The translations under genes and the position numbers were made by a program. A model generated the notes under the pieces. It worked only from the letters and a program-made list of their open reading frames with translations, made no database searches and was not told the origin of the DNA. Positions 45,975-57,400 of a stretch of DNA of 64,000 bases are shown here, in pieces; the first letter of the stretch is position 1; each line of letters starts with the position of its first letter. Source of the stretch: Tillus elongatus (taxonomy: Eukaryota > Arthropoda > Insecta > Coleoptera > Cleridae); the NCBI GenBank assembly GCA_964006375.1, contig OZ023263.1:132908454-132972453 (forward strand), read 5' to 3'.

Positions 45975-46345
45975 GTAAATACTAACATGGCCAGGTATCT
46001 GAATATCATCCTGCTGAGTTGTCGAAGTTTAAATAAGTAGTATAATCGATGCTTTCAAATGGCACTCATCTGCAAAAATATCCTTTAAATGTGCCTTTAA
46101 AGACTGAACGTTTTCGAAAATTATAGTCATGTAAGATGGATAATATTGTGTAAAGTTCAGCGTCATCTTTACAGGCCTGTTAGCAATTGCAATAATTAAT
46201 TTCACTTCTCACAACGTCTCCAGTCTTCTGCTTTGGAAGAAGTTTAGAGATTCCTTTATTCTTCCTAAATCCAGATATTGTAGATGAGCTTTGCCTTAGT
46301 ATTTTTTGTCCAAAAAGAGCAACGAAAGGAGGGTTTTATTTACAA
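45975..46345 (-). repeat. Inverted copy of 45270-45560
   Basis: Diverged reverse complement (roughly 85-90 per cent by eye) of the segment on the other side of the microsatellite, including KSHLKDII-like and SEDVVKSE-like coding remnants. Confidence 0.8.
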
Positions 46346-46640
46346 AAAAGATTTTCCTGGCTAATTTTCCAGGAAAATCTGTCTGGTCCAAATAGATTAA
46401 ACGCTTTCCATTTTCAATTTGATATCTACCGTAGATGGATTTTTTGATTACCTGTACTTGGAGCAATCAAATAAAAACATGGGATATTTTTCGAAAGTTT
46501 TGTAATCCAATGTAGGTTGGGGTTCTCTACCAACATATGAGCTTTGAAATTCAGTCACGTTTCTATTTGCCCTCTGTGGGGATTCGTTGAGAATTTAAGT
46601 GGAGCCTTATATATCGAATGCCTACATGATCAAAGTTGTT
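46346..46640 (-). pseudogene. Palindromic repeat scrap and capsid C-terminal fragment
   Basis: 46346-46400 is the AGATTTTCCTGG/CCAGGAAAATCT repeat. 46405-46640 is minus-strand capsid C-terminus (YVGREPQP, DIKLKMES-like), the same version as at 2065-2200. Confidence 0.5.
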
Positions 46641-46699
46641 TGATGTTTTTCTAACGTTATTCTATCGATTCGTTTGGAATATCACAATAACAAATCTAG

Positions 46700-46940
46700 G
46701 TCGTTCATCTATACAGCTCCTTCATAATGACAGAGGTAACGTAATTTATGCTAATAAAAGTCACCCCACACTACAATTTGAGTTGCAACTGCCTACACCG
46801 TGCGGAGGTTCCTGGGAAATGAGGATGTGTTGCGTTGTCGTTCAGGGCCCGATAACTCGCAAGGGGCTCCATCTGGTATTTGAGATACATGGCATGAGTG
46901 AATGTTCCCCTTCGAGAGAGTGTGAAAGCCCTTCAGGCTA
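46700..46940. other. Unassigned segment before (TAA)n
   Basis: Less AT-rich than its surroundings (for example GCGGAGGTTCCTGGGAAATG). A 101-codon plus frame runs into the (TAA)n tract and is not credible. Not identified. Confidence 0.3.
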
Positions 46941-46948
46941 AAGTCGAC

Positions 46949-47170
<222 letters not shown>

Positions 47171-47199
47171 TGTTGTATTACCATCTTCGACATGCGGAT

Positions 47200-48165
47200 A
47201 TGATAGACCAAACACTAGTGCTGCCTCACCAACCGGGGGATATTCAGTCCGTCAGTCCGTGGTGGAGACAAGGGTCGTATATACTGGAGTTTCTCGGTCG
47301 CCACTGTCAGGTCAGTAGCCGCTAATATGCCTGACATTATAGTTCTCAACAAACAAAATAAAATTCTGTTTGTTATATAGGTCTCGGCTCCAGCTGACGC
47401 TAACGTTGGTATAAAGGACAGGAAAAAACGGACCAAGTATAGAGACCATATGTTTGAGCTTAGGCAGCTTTATCTGGGACAATCTACGACGCGTCGTTAT
47501 GATTTTGGCTGTCTAGGGGGCGTACCCAAAACGCTGCTGCGGGAACTCAAGCAAATTGTCACAGCATATTTACTAGCTTGCAGCATGCAGAAATCTGCCA
47601 ATCTTGGGTCTTTACGACTCCTCCGTTTTCTGAACATGGATAAATGATTTCCGGCCCCGTGCTGTTACCACCGCCGGAGCGGGCCGAGAGCAATAAAGTT
47701 GGATGTTCATCAGAGTGTGTCGGAGCCTCGGATGATTGCGCAACGTATTTTATTAAAAAAAAACCAAAGCCTCGGAAAAATGTCGCTGCATGGGCTTCGC
47801 CAGAGCATGGTCGAAGTCGGCACTGCACACAACAGCATGCGGGATGTTGGTGGCGGGGTGCTGATGAGGCGTGCCCCTGTCAAACGATTGGCTTGGCGAC
47901 AGAGTCTATAGCGGAGATAACCGAAGAGTTCGTAACAATAAGTGGGTCCTCAGAAGCAGGACAAGGGTAGCGGCAGAGCACTTATGTGAGCACACAAACA
48001 GCGGATAAACGACGAGAGTAAACGAAGGAATGGCAGAGAAATTAGAAAAGGAACTGGAGATAGAACTTGATGAAGCAAGTTTTCTAGAACTTATGAATAC
48101 TGATTGGCCGGAGTCTACAACAGATGTCAAATAAACAGGGATCAAAGGAAATCAAGAGAATTCGA
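47200..48165 (+). other. GC-richer island with unidentified open frames
   Basis: Base composition changes to near 50 per cent GC. Plus frames: RDHMFELRQLYLGQ with RYDFGCLGGVPKTLLRELKQ (47450-47647), MISGPVLLPPPERAESNKVG and a His/Cys/Trp-rich part (47644-47970), and [20 protein letters not shown] with [13 protein letters not shown] (48030-48132). The GGVPKTLLRELKQ piece has a LINE-ORF feel but I cannot assign it. It is flanked by (TAA)n and (AT)n, so it may be an inserted element or a displaced host fragment. Confidence 0.35.
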
Positions 48166-48166
48166 C

Positions 48167-48340
<174 letters not shown>

Positions 48341-48370
48341 TGTACTTTGATGTGCACAGTTGGAAATCAG

Positions 48371-48649
48371 TTAGTATGAGCCTTCACAAGTCAGGTGTCC
48401 CTCAAATAGAATGATAAGTTCAGTCTTGGTTTTGGTCATGTTGTAAGTGAAAGTTTCAACCAGGTGATCGTTGTGTAGAGGTGTTGTTGGTAAGCCAGAC
48501 CATTTCATGCAGTCGTCACTATCGAAATAGGTTCTCACTTCTTTTACATTTGGTGGTGGATGTTCTCTAAAATCAGGATCGTCGTTTTCATTCGCATGAC
48601 AGATCATGTTGATACAATCACAATCAACTTTCATGTTTACACCAACCAT
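48371..48649 (-). CDS. Unidentified 92-codon ORF, best copy of a recurrent family
   Basis: An uninterrupted minus frame from [20 protein letters not shown] through [20 protein letters not shown] and [18 protein letters not shown] to a TAG at 48371. Broken relatives are at 33600-33905 and 62380-62680, there preceding polymerase-like sequence. The family is not known to me. No signal peptide or membrane segment is evident. As every relative is decayed, this copy may also be a truncated remnant. Confidence 0.35.
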   Translation of the reverse strand: MVGVNMKVDCDCINMICHANENDDPDFREHPPPNVKEVRTYFDSDDCMKWSGLPTTPLHNDHLVETFTYNMTKTKTELIILFEGHLTCEGSY

Positions 48650-48659
48650 CTTTTACGTT

Positions 48660-49030
48660 TAGATTAACGATTAAGAGTGTTTCAACAATACAAAAATTAA
48701 CGTAATTCGATCGGCGCAAATACCTATATTATTTATTGTATTAACTAACGAACGTGCTGCTGCCGATCTTTCTTGTGAATACGACCCTTCTTTCGGTGCT
48801 CCTTTCGGACAAAAAATATTAATGCAAAGCCCACCTACAATATCTGGATTTAGGAAGAATAAAGGAATCTCTAAAGTTCTTCCAAAGCAGAAGAGTGAAG
48901 ACGTTGTGAAAAGTGAATTTAATCAATGCATTTGCTAACAGGCCTGTAAAAATAACGCTGAAATTTACACAATATTAACTAATCTTACTTGACTATAATT
49001 TACGATAACGTTCTAGTATGTCTGAAGAAA
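48660..49030 (+). pseudogene. FGAPFGQK repeat fragment
   Basis: Plus strand: RAAADLSCEYDPSFGAPFGQ, KILMQSPPTISGFRKNKGIS, KVLPKQKSEDVVKSEFNQCI. The longest open version of this unidentified segment. Confidence 0.4.
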
Positions 49031-49049
49031 ATATTAATCAAGGTATTTA

Positions 49050-49690
49050 AAAAAAAATGTAGTAAATAAAAAACATTTAACTTTTACAACGGTTATTTTA
49101 TTTAGGTATCAAGTTTACAATTTAAGCAAATTATAGCACACAATTTCTAATACCACAAATACATTTTCTTTTATTAAATTTAACAGCGTGATACATTGGA
49201 GTGTCTGCTACCAGCTTTGGCAACCTTCATCGTTTTTCAAATTGATAACATCCTCGCTGTAACCACATTTCAATAACACCTCTTTAATATAACTTTTTTT
49301 GATAACACCTTTCACGTAACCTCTATCTACCCGCTCTTCGATAATATGTTTTTTCTATTATGTTGGGTAATTGTTCTAAAATAACGGTACCACAATCATA
49401 ATCCATACACTGCTGTGTTCCTTGTAGAAACTTGATTTGTTTAACTATATCTGCAATCAATAAACCTAACGTTTTCTGTGTCTTGAACATATAATGTTGA
49501 TAACCATTAAAGATTACTAATTCTCTGGGTGCCTACTCTCTCACACAGAAGCCTAAACAATTCGTGTGATCGAGAATGTTGTTAGTATTTTTGATTTCCA
49601 ATTTGATATCCACAGGAGCTTGCTTTATGAAATCGCTGTACCTGGAGCAATCAAATACAAACATGGAATATTTTGCAAAGGTACGTTACA
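49050..49690 (-). pseudogene. VYAKG gene and capsid C-terminal fragments, copy
   Basis: Direct copy of 42880-43520. It ends within the capsid segment at TTTTGCAAAG, where repeat X begins. Confidence 0.5.
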
Positions 49691-50160
49691 TTAATTTTGG
49701 ACTCAGTGACGTTTCTGGAATATATCAGTAATGACAAAAATTCCGCAGAAATTGTTGACGAATACCACAGTGAAACTGCAGTAAAAATTACTAAAACTCA
49801 GGATCATAGTAGAGTTAAACTTAATCGATATATACATTTTTGATGAAGTTAAAGCTTATTTGACTCTTGACATTAGTGACAGGTAAACAAACACACCGTT
49901 TACCTGAACACATAATTTGTTAAAATGTTAGCTAACACAAACGTAAACTGTTTAATTGGGTGAACGCAGTTTGAAACAATTCTCAAATACTAGTAGATTT
50001 CTGAAAGGTTGCATACTAGTTTTCTAATGATGTTTCAAAATGGCGAATAGTATCTTTACGAATTTTTTTTAACAGTTAAATTTTGTTATTTGTTTGTCAT
50101 GTGACACAAATCACCCAATGATTTCAACTTTTAATGAATTTCGAACAGACGTTACTCCGG
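49690..50160. repeat. Repeat X, uninterrupted inverted copy (LTR empty site)
   Basis: Reverse complement of 17100-17459 plus 22182-22345 with no LTR element between. The point matching the insertion is near 49810-49820 (CTACTATGATCCTG on the other strand). Divergence from the filled copy is roughly 8-12 per cent by eye. Confidence 0.85.
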
Positions 50161-50440
50161 TTGTCACGGCGGAGCGTCTATTACAGGTAACCAGCCGTAG
50201 ACTTCACGCTTGTTTTTTTCTCTCGTCATTTATGGATCCAGTATCCGCCCTACACTTGTTAACGTTGCTGGACACCAGACCCCCTTCCCTCCAGGTTGAG
50301 ACTACCCACTAAACACCCCCTTGAAAACTAGAGAGATGGCGGAAAGCACCTGCTAGCATTGGTTCACCATGTCCCTAACTCTTGTTGTTTTAAAAACTTC
50401 CACATCCTGTCTTCATCCTCCTTTGACCTTTGACATTATG
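50160..50440 (-). pseudogene. R1-like LINE 3' tail and cassette arm end
   Basis: Reverse of 16930-17110: arm-end sequence GTAGACTTCACGCTTG, GGATCCAGTATCCGCCCTAC, then the LINE 3' tail. Non-coding remnant. Confidence 0.5.
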
Positions 50441-50449
50441 TAATGAGAT

Positions 50450-50720
50450 TTGTTTTGAACTTGAACATGTTGTATAATATCATTTTGAAAATTGCCATCC
50501 AATATATTTTGTGACACAAAGGTGTTTACAAATTAAAAATGTGTAAATTTTTAGATAACCGGAATAAATTCACTATTAATAACAACAATTGACTAAAAAC
50601 GCTGCGAGTTGTAAGGCAAAAATAATTATACTACAAAGGTTATAAATGATAATACATTACAATAGGGTTATATATAATCGTAAATGCTTCCAATGATTAA
50701 CAATCAGTGAATTCAGTATT
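50450..50720. other. AT-rich DNA, nothing recognised
   Basis: No domain or repeat identified. Confidence 0.4.
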
Positions 50721-50727
50721 CAGTGCC

Positions 50728-51180
50728 CCCTCTGGAAGTGTTGTGGTCATATGCAGTATGCCTTTATAGATATATGTTGGCCGACACTAATGACGGGGAT
50801 GGATTCGTTGAGAGTGACCTACGTCCACAGCTTAACAAAAACGAAGTGGATTTCGGTGCGAACCGTCATAGCAATTGACACACATTTAAAAGGCAAGAAA
50901 ATCCGAAAACCTGACAACAACGGTAAGGTTACGGAAGCAACAACCGAAAAATATAGTTAACGACCAAAGAAGAAGAAAAGCGGACGGTTACTGGCGTTCC
51001 GATGTTTGTTATGTATACTGTACGACAAGATACCACCGAAGTTATCAAGAGTTATCAAGAAGGACTGCAAGGCCCAGAAGAATATCTCCGGGTGAGGCAA
51101 AAAGAAGAGACGTTACTACGGTTCTCACGGCGGAGCGTCTATTACAAGTAACCGACCGTAGACTTCACGCTCGTTTTATT
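50728..51180 (+). pseudogene. H2B: H2B promoter with truncated H2B 5' end
   Basis: Histone promoter 50730-51010 with TATA (AAAAATATAGTTAACGACC near 50948), then TACTGTACGACAAGATACCA where ATG has become ATA, then about 75 bp of broken N-terminal coding sequence ([15 protein letters not shown]). At about 51107 it jumps directly to the inverted arm end (GACGTTACTACGGTTCTCAC). Confidence 0.6.
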
Positions 51181-51194
51181 ATCTCGTCACTTTT

Positions 51195-51660
51195 GGATGT
51201 TGAACTATTCAGATTTGGTAATTTATACGTTTCCCATTTTCTATATGGTACCAGGATATTTTTATTTAGGGCAATCGATTGTGATAATTGTTTCAGTATA
51301 ACTTCGCTTAGGTGGATAAGTTTCACCTGCAGCGTCATGTAATCAACGTAACTTTAATGGTTTATCTGCGTCGACTGCTCCAATCAAAATAAAGCAATTT
51401 CTTTCGCTCTGGGCTTTAGTTATTAACCGGAAAATCACGCTTCTATTATTTTTGGAAATATTACACAAGTAGCACGGAAGTACGCAGTAGCAAAAACGGC
51501 CATTCTTCAGCATTGTATTGTATGTAGTAGGATGCGACCCGGCTTGAATTATAGCACTTGCTTCATCACTGTTTGCTTCCAAAAGTGTTCGAATTGTTGT
51601 AACTATCCAGGATTTCTCACATGTTTAATAATCGGGCTGCTGCATTAGATGTTACTTGTA
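51195..51660 (-). pseudogene. Polinton capsid fragment (N-terminal and central)
   Basis: Minus strand: RTLLEANSDEASAIIQAGSH and TTYNTMLKNGRFCYC (51460-51600), LIGAVDADKPLKL near 51350, YRKWETYKLPNL-like (51200-51250). Frames broken. Same content as 6960-7560. Confidence 0.55.
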
Positions 51661-51759
51661 CATCTCCAATGGTGCCACTCGTCTCTCTACTGTTATTAGA
51701 ACAGCTGAAGAACAAACGTAAAAATATCTTGTTGGTTGATTGTGGAATCACAGATATCA

Positions 51760-52100
51760 TTATAGGCAACATACAGTAAGGTTTTTATGCCTCTTACGAC
51801 CCGCATTATTTCGCATATAAATGTAAACCTCGTCGATCAGAATTGAGTACTTGTGACGTTTCAAGGTGAGGAGATCATTGTGATATTGGAATTGAGACAG
51901 AGACCACCATATTATGTTGATTATAAATACCAGCAATCAAGCCGCCCCAGCTTCAGTATATTCGCTTCCTGTATAAGACGATTCTATCTTGGGAGCACAT
52001 GAATTATCTAGATGGATTAGGTATCGATATTAAGCAGACTACATATATTCGCTGACCCTGTACACGACGAGTCAATCAAAAGGAAAGAAATACACACAGT
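51760..52100 (+). pseudogene. Polinton capsid N-terminal fragment, opposite strand
   Basis: Plus-strand match to 37440-37740 (AAATGTAAACCTCGTCGATC and on to CTGTACACGACGAGTCAATC). It faces the minus-strand capsid piece just to its left, marking another inversion joint near 51720-51770. Confidence 0.5.
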
Positions 52101-52109
52101 GATGAAGGA

Positions 52110-52380
52110 GATGAATGATATTTGTGAGCGTCGATTATACTACTTGTTGAATCTTCGACAACTCAGCAGGATAATATTCAGATACCTGACCATCTTAGAA
52201 TTTACACATCTTATGTAACCAGCAAGAGATATCCATGCGGTTATACGATATACATCAGGAATAATTTAAAATCAGATGAATTTGAAATTTTGTTTGAAGA
52301 CAATTGCGAAACTTTGGATTTTGTGTAATATATAAACCACCATCTACCCCATCCACGCAGTTAAAGACAAATTCAATAAC

Positions 52381-52462
<82 letters not shown>

Positions 52463-52730
52463 AGCGGATGCCAAAATACGTTGATTTTTGGTGATTTAAT
52501 GTAAACATTACAAAGAAACAAAGCAGTTTTTTCTTAAATTATTTTACAAATAAAATGTTCAATATTCTAACATCACAATCGTCTACAGATAGCAACACAC
52601 AGAGTGATGTGGGTTTTTGAAACAACAGAAAAAATCAGGCTACTCACTCGGGCTCACTATTCCAATTCATATTTCAGCTTTCGTAAGCATGTAGTTTGTA
52701 TTTTAAAAAACTATTAACATTTAAAAAAGC
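52110..52730 (+). pseudogene. EEP endonuclease-like fragment
   Basis: Pieces: KRYPCGYTIYIRNNLKSDEF and NCETLDF (52225-52325), YKPPSTPSTQLKTNSI (52330-52375), an (AT)n tract inserted, then NTLIFGDLM (52473-52500) and FFLNYFTNKMFNILTSQSST (52525-52585). The IFGDxN-type motif and order suggest an AP/EEP endonuclease as in LINEs or Helentrons. It is not the Jockey or R1 sequence seen elsewhere. Family unresolved. Confidence 0.4.
52384..52459. repeat. (AT)n microsatellite
   Basis: About 76 bp of AT repeats inside the endonuclease-like fragment. Confidence 0.95.
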
Positions 52731-52856
52731 TACCCAGTCAAAACTGAATCATGGGTCATCACTAATAGGGACATCAAGCATTGTAACAACTGTTTTATCT
52801 AGGGAATGTGACTCCCAAGTCCATTTTATACACAAAGGTATACGTGAAAAACCGAT

Positions 52857-53186
52857 GTCATTTTTGGTCTTAAATAATCTTGGCAAAAATATGGATATGT
52901 TAGGATGAATTGTAAATGGAAAAGTAGAATAAAGATATGAAGATTTATTGTAAATGAAGGCAGTGGTTTAGGCATCAGATGGAAAAAATTGGAAGCAAAA
53001 AGAAATTTTATTTGGAATGTCAAAATTTGAAGTGCGAAATTTGGATTCTTACTGACAAGCAATTTTGGATATAATATTATATATTAAATTACGTTACTGT
53101 ACACCACAAGTCTTTGACTTATTGTATTAGCGTACTGTATAATTTTCACACATAAACAAATAAATAAAAATAAAATAAATAAAACA
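52857..53186 (+). mobile_element. SINE-like insertion with (TAAA)n tail
   Basis: Present only in this arm. The other arm is continuous here (AAAAACCGAT joined to AAAACAACCTG on this strand's sense). The insert is about 325 bp and ends AAATAAAAATAAAATAAATA. No coding frame. The tail suggests target-primed retroposition. The target duplication is obscured by the A-rich tail. I see no clear polymerase III boxes. Confidence 0.6.
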
Positions 53187-53189
53187 ACC

Positions 53190-54340
53190 TGACTTGTCTG
53201 CGTCTGCACTGTGAACTACGGTAAACTACGAACTGAGAAAAAGGTCAATATTTGTTTGAACATACACTGCCGTGCCACTTCTGAAAGCTCATAGCGCCGC
53301 GTAACAAAAACGAAGTCGATTTCGGTGCGGACAGTTATAACAATCGACACCCATTTAAAAGGCAACACAAATCCGAAAACAAGCCATGTAAAGTTACGGA
53401 AGCAACAACCGAAAAATATAGTTAAAGACCAAAGAAAAAGGAAAGCGGACCGTCACTATCGTTCCGACGTTTGTTCTGTACGACAAGATACCACCGAAGG
53501 CTAGAGGTAAAGTTATCAAGAAGAACTGCAAGGCCCAGAAGAACATCTCCAAGGGCGACAAAAAGAAGCGGAGGATGAAGGAGTTCTACGCAATTTATAT
53601 ACACACAATGCTGAATCAAGTACATCCCGACCCCCTATCTTGATCAAAGCCATAAGCATAATGGAGAGCTTCGTCAACGACATATTGGAGCGCATCACCG
53701 ACGAAGCCTCCAAGCTCGCTCATTACAACAACAGATCCACGATAACCAGCCGGGAGATCGACACCACCGTCTGCCCGGTAAACTCGCCAAACACGCAGTC
53801 AGCAAAGGCACCAAGCCGGTTATCAAATACGCCAGCTCGAAGTAAATAAATAAACGTGTGCCTTTCAATTGTGTCACATTAGACGGAAAACTTGGAGAGA
53901 AAAAAATCGGCTCTTTTCAGAGTCAAAAATTTACAAACATTACAAACGCTCGATCCGTAACCTAATCGCAATTAGCTATTGTTTGACCGACGCCACATTT
54001 CACTCATGAGAACCTTTTTTTTCTTCTCCATTATTATTTTGCCCTCTGAAGTGTGTCAATCGAAATGATACCACGCCCTACTTGTCTGTTATGGTATTTG
54101 ATAATTTGATAAGTTCGAAATATCGTGAAGAGCAAGCATAGTTCACAGTACAGCCGCAGCCAAGTCAGCGCCTAGGTGAGACTCCGCCTACTTTGTTGTC
54201 CCTAAAAGTCATATACGCGTCACTCGCAACGAACGTTCATACAATTTACTGGTAATTTCGCACAGACGTTGCTACGGTTCTCACGGCGGAACATATACTA
54301 TAAGTAACCGAACGTAGACTTCACGCTCGTTTTTTTTTAT
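53190..54340. mobile_element. H2B cassette, arm D-inverse copy
   Basis: Inverse of 41223-42475. The promoter is at 53225-53470, the stem-loop GGCTCTTTTCAGAGTC is at 53909-53924 (nearest to the canonical hairpin in this window), and the arm is at 54035-54330. Confidence 0.65.
53488..53845 (+). pseudogene. H2B: Histone H2B pseudogene, arm D-inverse copy
   Basis: The start codon is ATA instead of ATG. The N-terminal part follows [20 protein letters not shown] with [23 protein letters not shown] sequence, then a shift, then [20 protein letters not shown] and [21 protein letters not shown] later deletion near 53775 shifts the frame again before the end. It differs from its arm D partner by several lesions, so the two copies decayed at least partly independently. 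Confidence 0.85.
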
Positions 54341-54715
54341 CGTCACTTTTGGATCCAGTATCCGCCCTACCCTTGTTATCGTTGCTGGACGCCATAAAGT
54401 GATAAAACCACAAATGTCTGCATTGCCCAACTTGACAGTTATTGTTCTCAGTGTTCTTCGTCCCACTAGCACTATACTTTCAGTTTTGTGAGGTTCAAGT
54501 CGGAGACCACTATTTTCCATCCAGTTTTATTATTCTCTAGATCACCCTTATTTACTCCGCTTACAATCACCGCCAAATGATCTGCATACCCTATAATAGC
54601 CGTGTTGTTTACGGACTCCAGACTAAAGAGCTTAATGTAATACATGTTTCACAGTGTTGGTCCTGACGCACGCCACATGTAGCATGAATCCGATATTTCT
54701 GTGCAATCAGTATCT
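54340..54715 (-). pseudogene. R1-like RT fragment
   Basis: Inverse of 40830-41222. The MENSGLRLEPHKTESIVLVG frame is open at 54281-54520. The YxDD region here reads YADH, as in the 4200-4300 copy. Confidence 0.65.
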
Positions 54716-54739
54716 ATCTGCAAACTGGGACAAGCCTTT

Positions 54740-55930
54740 TCAGAGAACGAATAATAGAGAATGATTCATATACATACTTGAGACAAGTATACGACGACTT
54801 TAACGGACTAAAAACTTACTTCGACAACATACTAAGCGTAAAGAATGTAATTGGAATATAAAATTTTTATTTTAACCATTAATTTCACCATTAGCAATAT
54901 TGATAACACATTTTATCGAATATTTCCTGCATCAAAGGAGGTATAATGAACAGACTACAATCTATATTCAAATCAATAACTGGGAACTTAGATGCGGATG
55001 ACGGCGACAGAATATATAAAGCTCTCGAAATTTTGAGAAAAGATCAAAATCAAGTACATTAACTTTTTAGGTCACAAACATCGCTAATGATAGATGCTAT
55101 AGCAGAGTTTAATAAAACAATACATAACCTGAACCATAACCAAGAAGCCATAGTAGCGAGAATAAACGATTTGGAATAGACAATAGATAGTCTAAAAAGC
55201 GACCAACTAACGAATTTTCATAGAGTAAAACATTTGGAATTACTCACACATATCAGTTATTTGTTAAACAATGTACTAAATATGATATTAAAACAGAAAA
55301 TGCAATTACGTTTTCAAAATTAAGCACGTATCATACGTCAATACTGAAACCAAAGTTAATATCAAAAGAATTAGAAACCATTGAAAACCATATCTCAAAA
55401 TCAAGATTAACAACAAAATCAATTCTATGCATTACCAGTCCCTAAATATCCGTATACCTTTAAAGTGATTGTCCCTAGAAACAAGTACCCAATCCTTAGC
55501 GCAAACACTACGCTTACAGAAACGAAAAGTGTAGGAATCTAAACGACCAAACATACTTTTGTGAAAATGACAACCCGACAGCACTAAACAACAACAATCC
55601 ATGCGAAATTAAACTGATCAACTTCCAGAAACCAATAAACAATTGCAAACAAGAACTGGTCAAAATAACAAAAACAACATTTTCTAAATATGGCAATACA
55701 CAATACATAATAGTGGCACCAGTATCCATATTCGATACCTTAATTAAAAATATACCAAATGAAGTCAAAGTCATAGCGGCCGGCACTCAAAATATCATCA
55801 AAAGTGAATGTGAACCTAGTAAATGACACAAACTAGGTGGCTTAAATATCGATAAGCTAGAAAACTATAAGACTAAAATAGGGAAGAACCAGATGCTATT
55901 ATGAAGACAAGTTTACTTGGACAACTCAAA
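54740..55930 (+). pseudogene. Errantivirus-like env relic (arm D-inverse)
   Basis: Same gene as 39560-40810, in inverse. The MNRLQSIFKSITGNLD segment begins at 54946, preceded by the YDDFNGLKTYF segment at 54790-54840. The ectodomain-like region is at 55430-55830 and ends with GTQNIIKSECEPSK and TAA. Lesions are shared with the other arm at many sites, so it was dead before duplication. Confidence 0.55.
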
Positions 55931-56027
55931 CGACTAGATATTTAAGAAAACCTGACTTGCACTAACCAAGTTACCGTCAGCAGAGGATATATAATTTTAA
56001 ATATTTTACATCTACAACTCTGTTTAT

Positions 56028-56300
56028 ATTGTTGTGCAGGTGGTCGGTCACTAACGATCAAGGGTGGTTCAACAACACAAAAATTAATATATTTCGATCG
56101 GCGGAAATACCTAAATTATTGCATTATCTGCCGATCTTTCTTGTAAATAATACCCGCCTTTCGGTGCTCCTTTCGGACAAAAAATATAAATGCAAAGCCC
56201 ATCTACAATATCTGGATTTAGGCAGGATAAAGGAATCTCTAAAGATCTTCCAAAGCAGAAGAGTGAAGACGTTGTGAAAAATGAAAATAACGCTGTAAAC
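56028..56300 (+). pseudogene. FGAPFGQK repeat fragment
   Basis: Inverse of 39060-39400. The open frame in another phase at 56029-56277 has no separate support. Confidence 0.35.
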
Positions 56301-56881
56301 GTAGTTTAACGATAGTAAATGTAGTTTATCAGTGAGGAGAAGCCTACACTTCACTTGCTTGTACGAAAAACAGAGTACATTCCTTTTTTAATTGCTTGTG
56401 TAATATTAATCAAAAGCCAGCTCAGAACTGGTAAGGACGGGGAAATCCGACTGTCTAATTAAAACAAAGCAATGTTTAATCTTTTTGGAACGGGCAGATT
56501 TCCTGGAAAATTAGCCAGGAAAATATACCTATTCCAAATAGATTAAGCATTGCTTGGTTTTAACTGGAATGGACGTTGTGAAAAATGAAAATAACGCTGT
56601 AAACGTAGTTTAACGATAGTAAATGTAGTTTATCAGTGAGGAGAAGCCTACGCTTCACTTGCTTGTACGAAAAACAGAGTACATTCCTTTTTTAATTGCT
56701 TGTGTAATATAAATCAAAAGCCAGCTCAGAACTGGTAAGGACGGGGAAATCCGACTGTCTAATTAAAACAAAGCAATGTTTAATCTTTTTGGAACGGGCA
56801 GATTTCCTGGAAAATTAGCCAGGAAAATATACCTATTCCAAATAGATTAAGCATTGCTTGGTTTTAACTGGAATGGACGTG
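56268..56881. repeat. 305-bp tandem duplication
   Basis: 56268-56572 and 56573-56877 are almost identical and start GACGTTGTGAAAAATGAAAA. The single-copy equivalent is in arm D (about 38810-39140), so the duplication occurred after the arms formed. Confidence 0.9.
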
Positions 56882-57400
56882 GGAATCTGACTACCTAATT
56901 AAAACAAAGCAATGTTTAATCTATTTGGACCGGACAGATTTTTCTGGAAAATTAGATAGGAAAATCTACCCATTCCAAATAGATTAAAGATTAATTAGAC
57001 AATCGGAATCCAAATAGATTAAACATTGCTTTGTTTTAATTAGATAGTCGGATTCCCACGTCTATGTCAGTTCTGAGCTGACTTCTAATTAAAAGCCAGC
57101 TCAGCACTGGTAGGGACGGGGGAAACCGACTGTCTAATTAAAACAAAGCAATGTTTAATCTGCTTGGAACGGGCAGATTTTCCTGGCTAATTTTCCAGGA
57201 AAATCTGCCTGGTTCAAATAGATGAAACATTAATTAGATTGTCGGATTCCCCGGTCCAAGCGAGTTATGAGCTGACTCTTAATTAAAAGCCAGCTCAGAA
57301 CTGAAATGGACGGGAATGCGCGTGTCTAATTAAAACAAAGCAATGCTTAATCTATTTGAGATGGGCAGATTTTGCTGGCTAATTTTCCAGGAAAATCTGC
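56380..57400. repeat. Palindrome-rich non-coding repeat cluster (arm D-inverse)
   Basis: Inverse of 38390-39060, enlarged by the 305-bp duplication. The same short inverted motifs recur. Non-coding. Confidence 0.75.
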
